Shown in pieces: positions 35,531 through 44,282 of a stretch of DNA of 64,000 bases (positions are counted from its first letter, which is position 1; each line of letters opens with the position of its first letter). The notes beneath the pieces are model-generated. The model worked only from the letters and a program-made list of their open reading frames with translations, made no database searches and was not told the origin of the DNA. The stretch lies in the NCBI GenBank assembly GCA_017480225.1, contig JAFVBB010000008.1, forward strand, positions 48,292 to 112,291, in the 5' to 3' direction. The position numbers were made by a program, and so were the translations under genes. The DNA is from Bacteroidales bacterium (GTDB taxonomy: Bacteria > Bacteroidota > Bacteroidia > Bacteroidales > P3).

Positions 35531-36985
35531 TTACTTCTTGATGTTGGGCTCTTCCAGACCGTAGTTGTTCTTCTTGTCGATGGCTTTCAGATAGATGGCT
35601 ATCAGCAGGGCCACAACGCCAAACGAGGCGAAGATAATCAGCGGCACAGTGTAGTTGTACGGTATGAAAGTGTCGGTCGCGCCAGCCTCGATGGCCTGCT
35701 TGGCGGCGATGACAGCGGGGTTGCTGGCATTGCTGCTCTGAAGCACGCTGCCAATGAGCATGGGCACGAAGCAGAGGCCGATGTTCTGCACCCAGAAGAT
35801 GAGCGAGTATGCCGAGCCAAGATAGCGGGGGTTCATCACTTTGGGCACCGAGGGCCACAGGGCGGCGGGCACCAGTGCAAACGACACGCCGAGTATGACG
35901 ATGGTGACGTAGGCAATGATCCTGCTGTGGGTGGCGGGAAGCACAAAGGCAAACACCAGGTGGCACACAATCAGCAGCAGCGCGCCGAAGATGAGCATCG
36001 TGGCACCCTTGCCCTTGTTGTCAAGGTAGGCTCCAAGGAACGGAGTGATGACAGCCGCGCCAATGGGGAACCAGCGGAAGATGTTGGCCGCCGTCTGCGG
36101 GCTGATGCCGTCAAGGTTGCACTGCAGCATGTTGGCGCCGTAGCGCTGGAAGGGGAAAATGGCCGAGTAGTAGAGCACGCAGAGCAGGGCGATGACCCAG
36201 AAGATGCGGCTGCTGAATATCTTGCCGATGTCGCTGATTTTGAACTCGTCCTCTGGGTTCACCTCCGTGCCTTTGCCCTTGCCGAGCTGCGCGTCGAACT
36301 TGCGGTCCATCACGCAGAAGACCAGGAAGAAGATGAGGCCGATGCAGAGCAGCACCGTGCAGAACGCCACGGGTGCCACCACGGTGGTCTTGCCGAAGAC
36401 GCTGTGCCCCAGGCTTTCGGCCAGGAGGGGGCTGATGCTGAAGATGGCGAACACGCCCACGCGGGCAATGGCCATCTCAAGACCCATGGCCAGGGCCATC
36501 TCCTTGCCTTCGAACCATTTGGCAATGGAGCGGCTGACGGTGATGCCCGCCATTTCGCAGCCACAGCCGAAAATCATGAAGCCGAAGGCCGCCATCTTGG
36601 CGCTGCCGGGCATGGTTGTCCACCAGCTGCCGAGCCACTGGCAGAAGGCCGTCTCCTGGAAGAAGTCGCTGATGCCGATGAACTTGATTACTGCGCCGAG
36701 CAGCATCATCGAGGCCGACAGTGTGCCGGTGAAGCGGATGCCCATCTTGTCGAGGATGATGCCCGCCAGGATGAGGAAGCCGCACACGTTGAGGATGTAC
36801 TCGCCTGCGGCATAGGTGCCGAAGACGCTGGGCGTCCACCCGCGTTCCACCTCAATCAGGCTCTGCAGCGGCGACATGACGTCGACGAACATGTAGCCGA
36901 AGAACATCATCAAGGCAATCAGGATCAGCGCGCTCCATCGGGCCACTGGATTGTCGTTCATTAACTTGTACACTTTTTCACTCAT
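35531..36985 (-). CDS. Major facilitator superfamily transporter
   Basis: 484 residues with 12 predicted membrane segments and a cytoplasmic loop near residues 230-250 rich in Lys/Glu. Segments such as GTYAAGEYILNVCGFLILAG (first half) and GSAYSLIFWVQNIGLC (second half) fit sugar-phosphate/oxalate-type MFS antiporters. The substrate is not evident. It is a single-gene unit with its own TAAATTTG box and a strong terminator; the arginine-pathway genes next to it are separately transcribed. Confidence 0.88.
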   Translation of the reverse strand: MSEKVYKLMNDNPVARWSALILIALMMFFGYMFVDVMSPLQSLIEVERGWTPSVFGTYAAGEYILNVCGFLILAGIILDKMGIRFTGTLSASMMLLGAVIKFIGISDFFQETAFCQWLGSWWTTMPGSAKMAAFGFMIFGCGCEMAGITVSRSIAKWFEGKEMALAMGLEMAIARVGVFAIFSISPLLAESLGHSVFGKTTVVAPVAFCTVLLCIGLIFFLVFCVMDRKFDAQLGKGKGTEVNPEDEFKISDIGKIFSSRIFWVIALLCVLYYSAIFPFQRYGANMLQCNLDGISPQTAANIFRWFPIGAAVITPFLGAYLDNKGKGATMLIFGALLLIVCHLVFAFVLPATHSRIIAYVTIVILGVSFALVPAALWPSVPKVMNPRYLGSAYSLIFWVQNIGLCFVPMLIGSVLQSSNASNPAVIAAKQAIEAGATDTFIPYNYTVPLIIFASFGVVALLIAIYLKAIDKKNNYGLEEPNIKK

Positions 36986-37021
36986 AGTATTGTGTGTGTT
37001 GGTTTACGTTTATTTTGGCTG

Positions 37022-37029
37022 CAAATTTA
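37022..37029 (-). promoter_or_regulatory. Putative -7 box for the MFS transporter
   Basis: Reads TAAATTTG on the minus strand, 36 bases before the start codon. The expected -33 element is not clear. Confidence 0.5.
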
Positions 37030-37206
37030 CACAAAAAAACTTAAATTCAGCCTTCGGCGGCGAAAAAAAATCGGCGCTGCTGTCATTCTGCTGCCTGTAT
37101 ACGCACTGCCACAGCCGGTTGCGCGCCGTCTGCCGCACACTAAAAAATGGCCGTGCTCTTTGTCGCCGCGCAGCCCTCGCGGCGTGGTTGCCGCCAGGGT
37201 GGTGTG

Positions 37207-37239
37207 AAAAACAGAAGGACACTCTTCCAAGTGTCCTTC
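37207..37239 (-). terminator. Terminator of tRNA-Arg
   Basis: 10-bp stem GAAGGACACT / AGTGTCCTTC around CTTCCA, followed on the minus strand by TGTTTTTC. It lies 10 bases beyond the tRNA 3' end. Confidence 0.8.
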
Positions 37240-37248
37240 CGTTCTTTG

Positions 37249-37322
37249 TGACTCCTGCAGGATTCAAACCTGCAACCTTCTGATCCGTAGTCAGATGCTC
37301 TATTCAGTTGAGCTAAGGAGCC
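37249..37322 (-). tRNA. tRNA-Arg (anticodon ACG)
   Basis: 74 nt cloverleaf: acceptor GGCTCCT / AGGAGTC with one G-U, D arm AGCTCAACTGAATAGAGC, anticodon stem TCTGA / TCAGA with loop CTACGGA giving anticodon ACG, and T arm GCAGG TTTGAATC CCTGC with the invariant TTC-like loop. The discriminator base is A; CCA is not encoded. A good promoter lies 27 bases upstream and a terminator follows. Confidence 0.93.
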
Positions 37323-37349
37323 ATTTGCTTTTCCCCTCAAAAGCGAGTG

Positions 37350-37381
37350 CAAAGATACGCACTTCTGACGAACCGGCCAAA
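37350..37381 (-). promoter_or_regulatory. Promoter of tRNA-Arg
   Basis: On the minus strand TTTG (37381-37378), a 20-base spacer, then TATCTTTG (37357-37350): a full Bacteroidetes -33/-7 pair just upstream of the tRNA. Confidence 0.7.
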
Positions 37382-37461
37382 TTTTTTTTGATAAAATTTG
37401 GGTTTTTCTTTATAAATGGGTGGTTTACAGCAATGTGTGGTTTGATTATTTTTTCGCACAA

Positions 37462-37980
37462 TCATGCCACGCCGTACACTTCGCGGTAAATCAGACGGCG
37501 AATTTCGTCAAATTCGTCGTCGTCGAGCTCGTACTTCGACATGATAATCATCGGAACTTCTTCTCCACCAGCACGATAGGGTGGCTGCATGTACTTCTGC
37601 GTGTTCTGGTAGAAACCCATAGACGCGTAGAACTCAACACGATGGTCGGCCTCTTCGGTGTTTGGCAGCTCAACCTCGAGCACCACCTGCTCGCGCTGCT
37701 GCGACAGGAAGTTGAGGAACACAGCCTTGCCAAGTCCCTGCCCGCGAAGGTCGGGGTCGATGGCGAAGTGCTCCACGTAGACCAAGTCGTCGAAAGTCCA
37801 GTAGGACAGTATGCCCACGGGCTCGTCGCCGTTCTCGGCCACCAGGAAATGGAATTTGCCGGAGTCGCGCCTCCGGATTGTACTGAAGGGCGGGCGTTCT
37901 TGTTCGGGGAACGCCTCTTCGAACAGTTCTTGGGCAAAGTGCGAATGGTCGCTCTCGGCCAGTGATGAGAAAGTGATCAT
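37462..37980 (-). CDS. GNAT family N-acetyltransferase
   Basis: 172 residues with a GNAT fold: strand VGILSYWTF, then VEHFAIDPDLRGQGLGKAV holding the R/Q-x-x-G-x-G/A acetyl-CoA loop near residue 85, and a C-terminal FYASMGF strand. Target is unknown. It begins directly after the stop of the preceding envelope-protein gene with no gap, so it is likely in the same operon as the ECF sigma factor. Confidence 0.88.
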   Translation of the reverse strand: MITFSSLAESDHSHFAQELFEEAFPEQERPPFSTIRRRDSGKFHFLVAENGDEPVGILSYWTFDDLVYVEHFAIDPDLRGQGLGKAVFLNFLSQQREQVVLEVELPNTEEADHRVEFYASMGFYQNTQKYMQPPYRAGGEEVPMIIMSKYELDDDEFDEIRRLIYREVYGVA

Positions 37981-38859
37981 TTATTCGGTGAAACTAAAAT
38001 TATTCAATTCCAAGCGTATGCCAAGCATGTGCTGCCATCCCCAGGCTGTGTGGCCTTCCAGCACCGTGCGTGCCTGCGAGCAGGTGTATCCGGCCTTCAT
38101 TGTGCCCAGCACGGGCAGCTCGTAGCCCACCAGCAGGCTGACGAAGACGCCGTATCCGATGCCTCCCTGGTTGATGTAGTCGTATGAGCCCGCGTTGTAG
38201 TCGGGCGAGTGCCCGCCCCACACGTCGAGTATGCTCCACGTGCCGCCGCCGGCCTCAATAATGTTCTCGCGCACCTTGGTGTTCACCAGCGACGCGCCGA
38301 GGTCGATCTCCAAGTCGAGCCTGCCGCCCAGCGGCACGCGCTGCGTCAGCGCGAAGTCGATGCACACGCGGTCCTCGCGCCCGGCAATGCCGCAGCGCAC
38401 GTACTGCCGGCTGCCAAGCACGCCGCCACCGGCTGTGGCCTCGAGGTTGAACGCCCCCTCGGCGTGGAGCCTCGCCATGTCGGCGCGGAGCAGCCACCCG
38501 AAGCCGGAGGCGTACACATAGTGCAGCCCCACCGCGTAGTGCAGCCCCACGCGGTAGCGCATCGAGGGGTATTCGGCCACCCGCAGCGCCTCGTGGCTCC
38601 CTATGGCCGAGGGCGAGATCAGGCCCTGGTCAACCAGCGTCTGCCATATCTGGCGGCCGTAGAGGTTGCTGTGCAGCACAAGGTCTATGGTGTTGCTGTT
38701 GCCCGGTTTGCCCGAGTAGAAGTCGGCGGTGTTGTTGTCGGCCAGCCATGCGCCGGCGTCGCCTGTGATGGCAAGCCCCCTACTGGGAGGTCGGCCGTCG
38801 TCGGCCGCAGCCGACCCGGCCATCAGCATTGCCGCCATCGCCACCACAGCCGCCCTCAC
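37981..38859 (-). CDS. Exported envelope protein, probable outer-membrane beta-barrel
   Basis: 292 residues beginning at a GTG that overlaps the sigma-factor stop (GTGA). The first 20 residues form a signal peptide ending AGSAAA. The rest is rich in amphipathic beta strands (YRVGLHYAVGLHYVYASGFGWLLR, GGRLDLEIDLGASLV) and resembles an outer-membrane barrel, but no family is recognised. A longer upstream frame is only an overlap with the sigma gene. The coupling to an ECF sigma factor suggests it is part of, or controlled with, an envelope response. Confidence 0.7.
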   Translation of the reverse strand: MRAAVVAMAAMLMAGSAAADDGRPPSRGLAITGDAGAWLADNNTADFYSGKPGNSNTIDLVLHSNLYGRQIWQTLVDQGLISPSAIGSHEALRVAEYPSMRYRVGLHYAVGLHYVYASGFGWLLRADMARLHAEGAFNLEATAGGGVLGSRQYVRCGIAGREDRVCIDFALTQRVPLGGRLDLEIDLGASLVNTKVRENIIEAGGGTWSILDVWGGHSPDYNAGSYDYINQGGIGYGVFVSLLVGYELPVLGTMKAGYTCSQARTVLEGHTAWGWQHMLGIRLELNNFSFTE

Positions 38860-39461
38860 AGCTCGCCTCCTTCCTGCCGAAGAGCGGCGGACAGCTGCTC
38901 CTTGGCACGCGAGAGGCGCACCTTGACGGTGCCGAGCGGTATGCCCAGGCGGCTGGCCATCTCCTCGTAGCTCAAGTCTTCGTAGTAGCGCAGCTGTATC
39001 ATCTGGCGATAGGGTTCTTTCATCTGCTCCACGGCCGCCCGAAGCCGCTCGTCGCGCTGGCGGCGTATGAGTGTCTCCTCGGGGTTGGGCTGCCCGGAGG
39101 CAATCTGGTATTCCACAAAGTCGCCGTCGGCGTTTTGCGCCGCCGCGCTCAGCGGCACCGTCTGCAGGCGGTTGCGGCGAAGGTGGTCGATGTAGGTGTG
39201 CACCCCGATGGAGTAGAGCCACGCGCTGAAGGTCGACGTGGGCGCGTAGCGGTGCAGCTGGCGGAAAGCCTTGCCGAAAGTCTCCATCACCAGGTCCTCC
39301 GTGGCCGTGGCGCTGCGCGTCATGCGAAGCAGCAGCAGCCTCAACGGCTCGCGGTAGAGGGCCATGAGGTCGGCGTAGGCCTGATGGCTGCCCTCGTCGC
39401 GGGCTGCGCACACAAGCCTGTAGTCGCGCGTCATGCGGTCGGTTTTCGGTACACTTTCCAC
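38856..39461 (-). CDS. ECF-type RNA polymerase sigma factor
   Basis: 201 residues. Region 2 (LMALYREPLRLLLLRM to FRQLHRYAPTSTFSAWLYSIGVHTYIDHLRR) and region 4 (MIQLRYYEDLSYEEMASRLGIPLGTVKVRLSRAKEQL) are both complete, and no region 3 is present, so it is a group IV sigma factor. No anti-sigma gene is adjacent; the coupled downstream gene encodes an exported protein instead. It lies eight bases after the membrane glycosyltransferase gene. Confidence 0.93.
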   Translation of the reverse strand: MESVPKTDRMTRDYRLVCAARDEGSHQAYADLMALYREPLRLLLLRMTRSATATEDLVMETFGKAFRQLHRYAPTSTFSAWLYSIGVHTYIDHLRRNRLQTVPLSAAAQNADGDFVEYQIASGQPNPEETLIRRQRDERLRAAVEQMKEPYRQMIQLRYYEDLSYEEMASRLGIPLGTVKVRLSRAKEQLSAALRQEGGEL

Positions 39462-39468
39462 CCTGTTG

Positions 39469-40638
39469 TCAGAACTTTCTGTTGCTCGATAACGGCAGAA
39501 GTATCAAAATAGTATTTGCCACGGTGAAATATATTTCCATCAGCGGCGCCACCCAGTGCACCCACCCGCCGTCGAAGCGCTTGGTGAGCATTGAGAAACA
39601 GACTATTTGCCAGGCCCACTTCATGGCTGCCGCCAGCGCCACCACCGGCCACGGCAGGGTGCCAAGCAGCAGCAGCGCCACGGCCGCCGCGTAGAACAGG
39701 GCCACGGCCGCCATCGGCAGCGACTCGCGCAGGCGGCCGCCCAGCTTGTGGCGGCTGCGCGAGGCCACCCTGCGGCGACGCTGCGCGTGCCACTGGGCGA
39801 AGCTCTTGCAGGGCTCCACCATGAGCACCGCGTCGCTGTCTATGCAGATGCGGGTGTTGCCGCGGTTGGCGTTCTGGTAGACGAACAGGTCGTCGCTGCC
39901 GTCGGCTATGTCGTAGTGGCTGATGAAGCCGCCGCGCTCGAAGAAAAAGCCGCGCCGGTAGCTCAGGTTGCGCCCTGAGCCGGTGTAGACGTGCCCCAGC
40001 AGCGCGCTGCCCAGGTACTGCGAGCCGTAGGCCAGCGCGTCGTACTGCTGCAGCCAGCCCAGCAGGCTCCGCGTGGGCTTCACGCCGCAGTAGCCCAGCA
40101 CCACCTGCGTCGTGCCGTCGACCTTGCCGCTGCCGTCCATGTAGCCGCGCACCATGCCGCGCAGCCAGTGCAGGTTGCTCGGTATGCACTCCGGGTCGGC
40201 CAGCAGCAGTATGTCGTTGGCCGCGCTCTTGATGCCTATCGAGAGGGGGTACTTGCGCCCCTGGAAGAGGTTCACGTCCTCCAGGAAGGGGCGCACCTTC
40301 AGGTGCGGATAGTAGCCCATCAGCACCTTGAGGACGTACTGCGTGTCGTCGGTGGAGAGGTAGTCAACCACCACCACCTCGAAGTTGGGGTATTCCTGCT
40401 CGAGCAGGTAGACCAGGTTCTCCTTCAGCCATTCGGCCTCGTTGTGGGCTGTCAGTACCACGCTCACCGGCGGCAGCGCGGCGTCGTCGGCCTTCGCGCC
40501 TCCGTCCTTCAGGCCGTGGCGGCCCAGGCGGAAATGGTACAGTCCGTAGTAGAGGCACAAAAACAGCATGGCCGCCAGCATCAGCGCGGCCAGCACAATA
40601 GAGTGTGTGTCAGTTACAAATGCACTAAAATCGAACAT
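39469..40638 (-). CDS. Membrane-anchored family 2 glycosyltransferase
   Basis: 389 residues. One N-terminal membrane helix, then a GT2 catalytic domain (PVSVVLTAHNEAEWLKENL, VVVDYLSTDDT, LLLADPEC as the DxD-type site, and a QRRRRVASR basic patch), and three to four C-terminal helices. ATG 40638 (MFDFSAF) follows a TAACTTTG box by 25 bases and is preferred to an upstream TTG. Processive or lipid-linked glycan transfer at the inner membrane is likely; the substrate is unknown. Confidence 0.88.
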   Translation of the reverse strand: MFDFSAFVTDTHSIVLAALMLAAMLFLCLYYGLYHFRLGRHGLKDGGAKADDAALPPVSVVLTAHNEAEWLKENLVYLLEQEYPNFEVVVVDYLSTDDTQYVLKVLMGYYPHLKVRPFLEDVNLFQGRKYPLSIGIKSAANDILLLADPECIPSNLHWLRGMVRGYMDGSGKVDGTTQVVLGYCGVKPTRSLLGWLQQYDALAYGSQYLGSALLGHVYTGSGRNLSYRRGFFFERGGFISHYDIADGSDDLFVYQNANRGNTRICIDSDAVLMVEPCKSFAQWHAQRRRRVASRSRHKLGGRLRESLPMAAVALFYAAAVALLLLGTLPWPVVALAAAMKWAWQIVCFSMLTKRFDGGWVHWVAPLMEIYFTVANTILILLPLSSNRKF

Positions 40639-40662
40639 CTCTGCATTGTGTGTTTCGGTCTG

Positions 40663-40670
40663 CAAAGTTA
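40663..40670 (-). promoter_or_regulatory. Putative -7 box for the membrane glycosyltransferase / sigma-factor operon
   Basis: Reads TAACTTTG on the minus strand, 25 bases before the ATG. No -33 TTTG at normal distance. Confidence 0.5.
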
Positions 40671-40770
40671 CGCATTATTGCGCAACCCCGCCCCCGGTGG
40701 CGGCACAACATTTCAACAATTCTATCAACAAACTGCCGCACACCGCCCTTGGGCCGCCCCAGGCGCGCCT

Positions 40771-40876
40771 GTTCTACGATTGATGTGCGATTGTTCTTCG
40801 ATTGTTCTCCGATATAAAATCGAAGAACAATCGAAGAACAATCGGAGAACAATCGAAGAACAGACGGTGTTGACAT
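40771..40876. repeat. Dispersed 106-bp hairpin repeat, copy 1 (11-bp units)
   Basis: The 340-base gap between the glycosyltransferase and uvrC holds this element. It has inverted 11-bp units (ATTGTTCTTCG type), a short AT-rich centre near 40813-40819, then four tandem units of CGAAGAACAAT, one with GGAGAACAAT, and a fixed tail GACGGTGTTGACAT. The whole can fold into a long hairpin. It matches 54373-54478 at about 101 of 106 positions. No protein coding is credible inside. Confidence 0.85.
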
Positions 40877-40978
40877 TGCTCTGGTGCTTCTTTTGACTGG
40901 TTTTCAGTTACTTATGAGAGTGTATTTGCGTAAGTAATTGCCAATGAGGCTGGTGCGATGAGGCAGGAGGGGGCTGAG

Positions 40979-42802
40979 TCAGCTGTTTTCAGCGTGCAGG
41001 GCGTCGTAAACCAGCCTGGCTTTCGCGGCGCCCACGGTCTGTGCCAGGTCGTCGAGGGTCTGCAGGGCGACCTGCTTCACGCTGCCGAATCGCAGCAGCA
41101 GGTCGTGGGCGGTCTTCTGCCCGATGCCGGGAATGTCGGTGAGCGAGGTGCGGAAGGTGCCTTTGCTGCGCTTGTCTTTGTGGAATGTGATGGCGAAGCG
41201 GTGCACCTCGTTCTGTATCTGCTCGAGGAGGTGGAAGAGGGGGTCGGTGGGTTTGAGACCCACGACGGCTATCTGCCCCTGGTTGTCGAAGCGCAGCAGC
41301 TCGTTGGTGCGGTGGCGGTCGTCCTTGGCCAGCCCGGCGATGGGTATGTCGAGGTGCAGCTGGCCTGCAATCACCTGTCGCGCCACGTGCATCTGCCCTT
41401 CGCCGCCGTCGACGATGAGGAGGTCGGGCAGGGGCAGGCCTTCGTCGCGCAGGCGGCGGTAGCGGCGGCCGATCACCTCGGCCATCGAGGCGTAGTCGTC
41501 GGGGCCTTCCACAGTCTTGATGTTGAACTTGCGGTATTCCTTGCGGTTGGGTTTGCCGGCCGAGAAGCGCACCATGCCCGCCACTGGGTAGGCGCCCTGT
41601 ATGTTCGAGTTGTCGAAGCACTCTATCTCCATTGGCGGGCGCGGCAGGCCGAGGGCTTTCTGTGCGCGCTCGAGCAGGCGCAGGGCTGCCGGGGCGGCGT
41701 CGCCCTGGGTGAGGGCGCGCTGGTGGCGGCACTGCTTGCGGTAGCTTTCCACGTTGCGCAGCGACAGCTCGAGCAGCTTGCGGCGGTCGCCGCGCGGGTC
41801 GGTGTTCTGCCGCAGGTAGGCCTCGGGCAGGTCGGGCACGGGCAGCGGCACTATCACCTCGGCGGCGGTGCTCTGCGTCTGCTCGTGCAGGGCGGGTATG
41901 GCGGTGGCCAGTATCTCGGCGTCGCTCTCGTCGAGCTGCTTGCGCACCTCGTTGCTGATGCTGTAGATGATGGCGCCGTTCTTGCAGCGCATGAAGTTGA
42001 GGTAGGCGTAGTCGTCGTCGGCGGCTATGCTCACCACGTCGACGTCGCGCACGTTGGCGTCGACCACGGTTGAGCGGCTTTGGTATTCCTCGAGCAGGTG
42101 GATCTTGCGCTTGGTCTGCTCGGCCTCCTCGAAGCGCAGCTCGGCGGCGAGGCTGTACATGCGCTTTTTGAGGTCGTCGAGTATCTCGCCGAAGTCGCCG
42201 CGCAGTATGCGGCGTATCTGGTCGAAGGTGGCGCGGTAGTCGGCCTGGCTCTGCTGGCCGGTGCAGGGTGCCCCGCAGAGGCCTATCTGGTGTTTCATGC
42301 AGGCGCGGCGGCCCATGGTGTCGCAGGTGCGGTACTGGAAGAGCTGGCGTATGATGTCCTGCAGCTCGCGCAGTATGCGGCCGTTGGGGTAGGGGCCGAA
42401 GTACTGTCCCTTGTCGGTGTGGCGGCGGGTGTAGAGCAGGCGGGGGTAGGGCTCGTCGGTTATGCAGAGGTAGGGGTAGGACTTGTCGTCCTTGAGCATT
42501 GAGTTGTAGCGGGGCTGGTAGCGCTTGATGAGGCTGTTCTCCAGCAGCAGGGCGTCGACCTCGGTGGCCACGACGGTGACCCTGATGTCGCGCACCGAGC
42601 GCACGAGCATCTTTATCTTGGGGCTTTTCTCGTCGTAGTGCGAGAAGTAGCTCGACACGCGCCGCTGCAGGTTGCGTGCCTTGCCTACGTAGATTACGGT
42701 GCCCCCGGCGTCGAGGTGCTGGTAGACGCCGGGGCTTTCGGGTATGGTCTTCAGCCGCAGGGCTATGTGCTCGATGGCGGGGTTGATGGAGGCGTCGATC
42801 AC
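40979..42802 (-). CDS. uvrC: Excinuclease ABC subunit C
   Basis: 607 residues, full length. The N-terminal GIY-YIG nuclease (SPGVYQHLD, VIYVGKARNLQRR), a UVR motif near residue 215, the central RNase-H-like nuclease half (IECFDNSNIQG, DLLIVDGGEGQM) and the C-terminal helix-hairpin-helix pair (LTDIPGIGQKTAHDLL) are all present. It makes both incisions in nucleotide-excision repair with UvrB. The GTG start overlaps the gldH-like stop (GTGA). Confidence 0.97.
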   Translation of the reverse strand: MIDASINPAIEHIALRLKTIPESPGVYQHLDAGGTVIYVGKARNLQRRVSSYFSHYDEKSPKIKMLVRSVRDIRVTVVATEVDALLLENSLIKRYQPRYNSMLKDDKSYPYLCITDEPYPRLLYTRRHTDKGQYFGPYPNGRILRELQDIIRQLFQYRTCDTMGRRACMKHQIGLCGAPCTGQQSQADYRATFDQIRRILRGDFGEILDDLKKRMYSLAAELRFEEAEQTKRKIHLLEEYQSRSTVVDANVRDVDVVSIAADDDYAYLNFMRCKNGAIIYSISNEVRKQLDESDAEILATAIPALHEQTQSTAAEVIVPLPVPDLPEAYLRQNTDPRGDRRKLLELSLRNVESYRKQCRHQRALTQGDAAPAALRLLERAQKALGLPRPPMEIECFDNSNIQGAYPVAGMVRFSAGKPNRKEYRKFNIKTVEGPDDYASMAEVIGRRYRRLRDEGLPLPDLLIVDGGEGQMHVARQVIAGQLHLDIPIAGLAKDDRHRTNELLRFDNQGQIAVVGLKPTDPLFHLLEQIQNEVHRFAITFHKDKRSKGTFRTSLTDIPGIGQKTAHDLLLRFGSVKQVALQTLDDLAQTVGAAKARLVYDALHAENS

Positions 42803-43281
42803 AGGTTGTAGTCAACGGTGGCCCGCGTGATCTGGAGCCGCAGGCTGTGTATGCCCTCGAGGTCGAACTGGCCGGTGGTCTGGTAGAGGCTGAGGCTGTG
42901 GGTGCCGGCGTGGTTGAAGCTGAAGTAGCTGCGCACGCGGCCCTTGACGGTGCGCAGGCCGCCCTCGGCCTCTCCGCGCCAGCGTCCGTTCTCCTTGAGG
43001 GTCACCTTGCTGTAGAATTGGCGGCTTTCGCCCGCGGGGCTGGTGAGCTCGAAGCGCACGGGGAACTCGCTGTAGCGGTAGCGGGCGGTGTCGACGCTCA
43101 CGGTGAGGTCGATGTCGTAGTAGTCCTCCACGTTGTCCACGCGCACGTCGAGTTGTTCGGGCTGGAAGTGGTTCCAGGTGCCGGTGGGGAAGGTGAGGGT
43201 TGTGTCGGTTATGGCGGCGTCGCGCCGGCAGGCGGCGAGCAGCAGCAGTGCGCCGCAGAGCAGGGGCAGCAGTTTCTTCAT
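42799..43281 (-). CDS. gldH: GldH-like gliding-motility lipoprotein
   Basis: 160 residues with a lipoprotein signal (MKKLLPLLCGALLLLAAC, lipobox LAAC) and a beta-rich body with TWNHFQPEQLDVRVDNVEDYYDIDL. Size, signal and this stretch match GldH lipoproteins of Bacteroidetes, linked to gliding and type IX secretion in motile species and kept in many non-motile ones. It overlaps asd by four bases at its start and uvrC by four at its end. The GldH assignment is by family resemblance. Confidence 0.75.
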   Translation of the reverse strand: MKKLLPLLCGALLLLAACRRDAAITDTTLTFPTGTWNHFQPEQLDVRVDNVEDYYDIDLTVSVDTARYRYSEFPVRFELTSPAGESRQFYSKVTLKENGRWRGEAEGGLRTVKGRVRSYFSFNHAGTHSLSLYQTTGQFDLEGIHSLRLQITRATVDYNL

Positions 43282-44261
43282 CGTGCCAGGAGTGATTGCA
43301 TTATTTGGATGGCGTTGGTGGCGGCGCCTTTGCGAATGTTGTCGGCCACCACCCAGAGGTTGAGCGCGTTGGGCGCGGAGGGGTCGCGGCGCAGGCGCCC
43401 CACCCACACCTCGTCGCGGTGGTGTGCCAGCAGCGGCATGGGGTAGAGGTTGGCCTGAGGGTCGTCATAGACGACGACGCCCGGGGTGGCGGCTATGAGC
43501 GCGCGGGCCTCGTCGAGGTCGTAGGGCTGGCGCAGCTCGGCGTTGACGGCCTCGCTGTGGCCGCCAACCACGGGCACGCGCACCACCGTGGCGGTGATGG
43601 CTATGGTGGGGTCGGCGAATATCTTGCGCGTCTCGTCGATGAGCTTCTGCTCCTCGGTGGTGTAGCCGTCGGGCTGGAAGTCGCCTCCGTGGGGGAAAAG
43701 GTTGCGGTGTATGGGGTAGGGGTAGGCCGGTGAGGCGCACTGCTCGCCGCGCTCCTCGGCCTCAAGCTGGCGCACGGCCTTGAGGCCGGTGCCGGTGATG
43801 CTCTGGTAGGTGGCCACCACCAGCCGCCGCAGTCCGTAGCGGCGCTGCAGGGCGGAGAGGGCGAGCACCATCTGTATGGTGGAGCAGTTGGGGTTGGCAA
43901 TGATGCGGTCCGAGGGCTTGACGGCGCCGATGTTAATCTCGGGCACCACCAGCGGCACGCCCGGATCCTTGCGCCAGGCCGAGCTGTTGTCAATGACGGT
44001 GGTGCCAGCGGCGGCGAAGAGGGGCGCGTACTGCCTTGAGGCCGCCGCGCCGGCCGAGAAGATGGCGTAGTCGGGCTGCCAGGCTATGGCCTCGCCCACG
44101 CCGTGCACCTCGAGCTGCCTTCCGGCAAAGTCTATCTTTTTGCCGACCGAACGCTCCGAGGCGGCGGCCATGACGTCGTGGCTGCCAAAGCCGCGCTCGG
44201 CCAGAACGGCGAGCATCTCGCGTCCAACCAGCCCGGTGGCTCCAACAACTGCTATTTTCAT
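43278..44261 (-). CDS. asd: Aspartate-semialdehyde dehydrogenase
   Basis: 327 residues. The NADP loop VGATGLVGREML is at the N-terminus, the catalytic Cys is in IANPNCSTIQMV near residue 127, and the substrate-binding RVPVVGGHSEAV lies near residue 230. It makes aspartate semialdehyde for lysine, threonine, methionine and diaminopimelate. It is 21 bases after the large secreted protein gene and overlaps gldH. Confidence 0.97.
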   Translation of the reverse strand: MKIAVVGATGLVGREMLAVLAERGFGSHDVMAAASERSVGKKIDFAGRQLEVHGVGEAIAWQPDYAIFSAGAAASRQYAPLFAAAGTTVIDNSSAWRKDPGVPLVVPEINIGAVKPSDRIIANPNCSTIQMVLALSALQRRYGLRRLVVATYQSITGTGLKAVRQLEAEERGEQCASPAYPYPIHRNLFPHGGDFQPDGYTTEEQKLIDETRKIFADPTIAITATVVRVPVVGGHSEAVNAELRQPYDLDEARALIAATPGVVVYDDPQANLYPMPLLAHHRDEVWVGRLRRDPSAPNALNLWVVADNIRKGAATNAIQIMQSLLAR

Positions 44262-44282
44262 AAGTCTGTGTGGTGGGGTTGT

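Noticed and set aside
35525-36964. Long open frame on the + strand opposite the MFS transporter
   Set aside because: His/Glu/Asp-rich, lacks any family features, and mirrors a high-GC real gene whose membrane segments are clear on the minus strand.
40989-42815. 608-residue alternative frame over uvrC
   Set aside because: Arg/Pro-rich translation in another frame of uvrC; all UvrC motifs are in the accepted frame.
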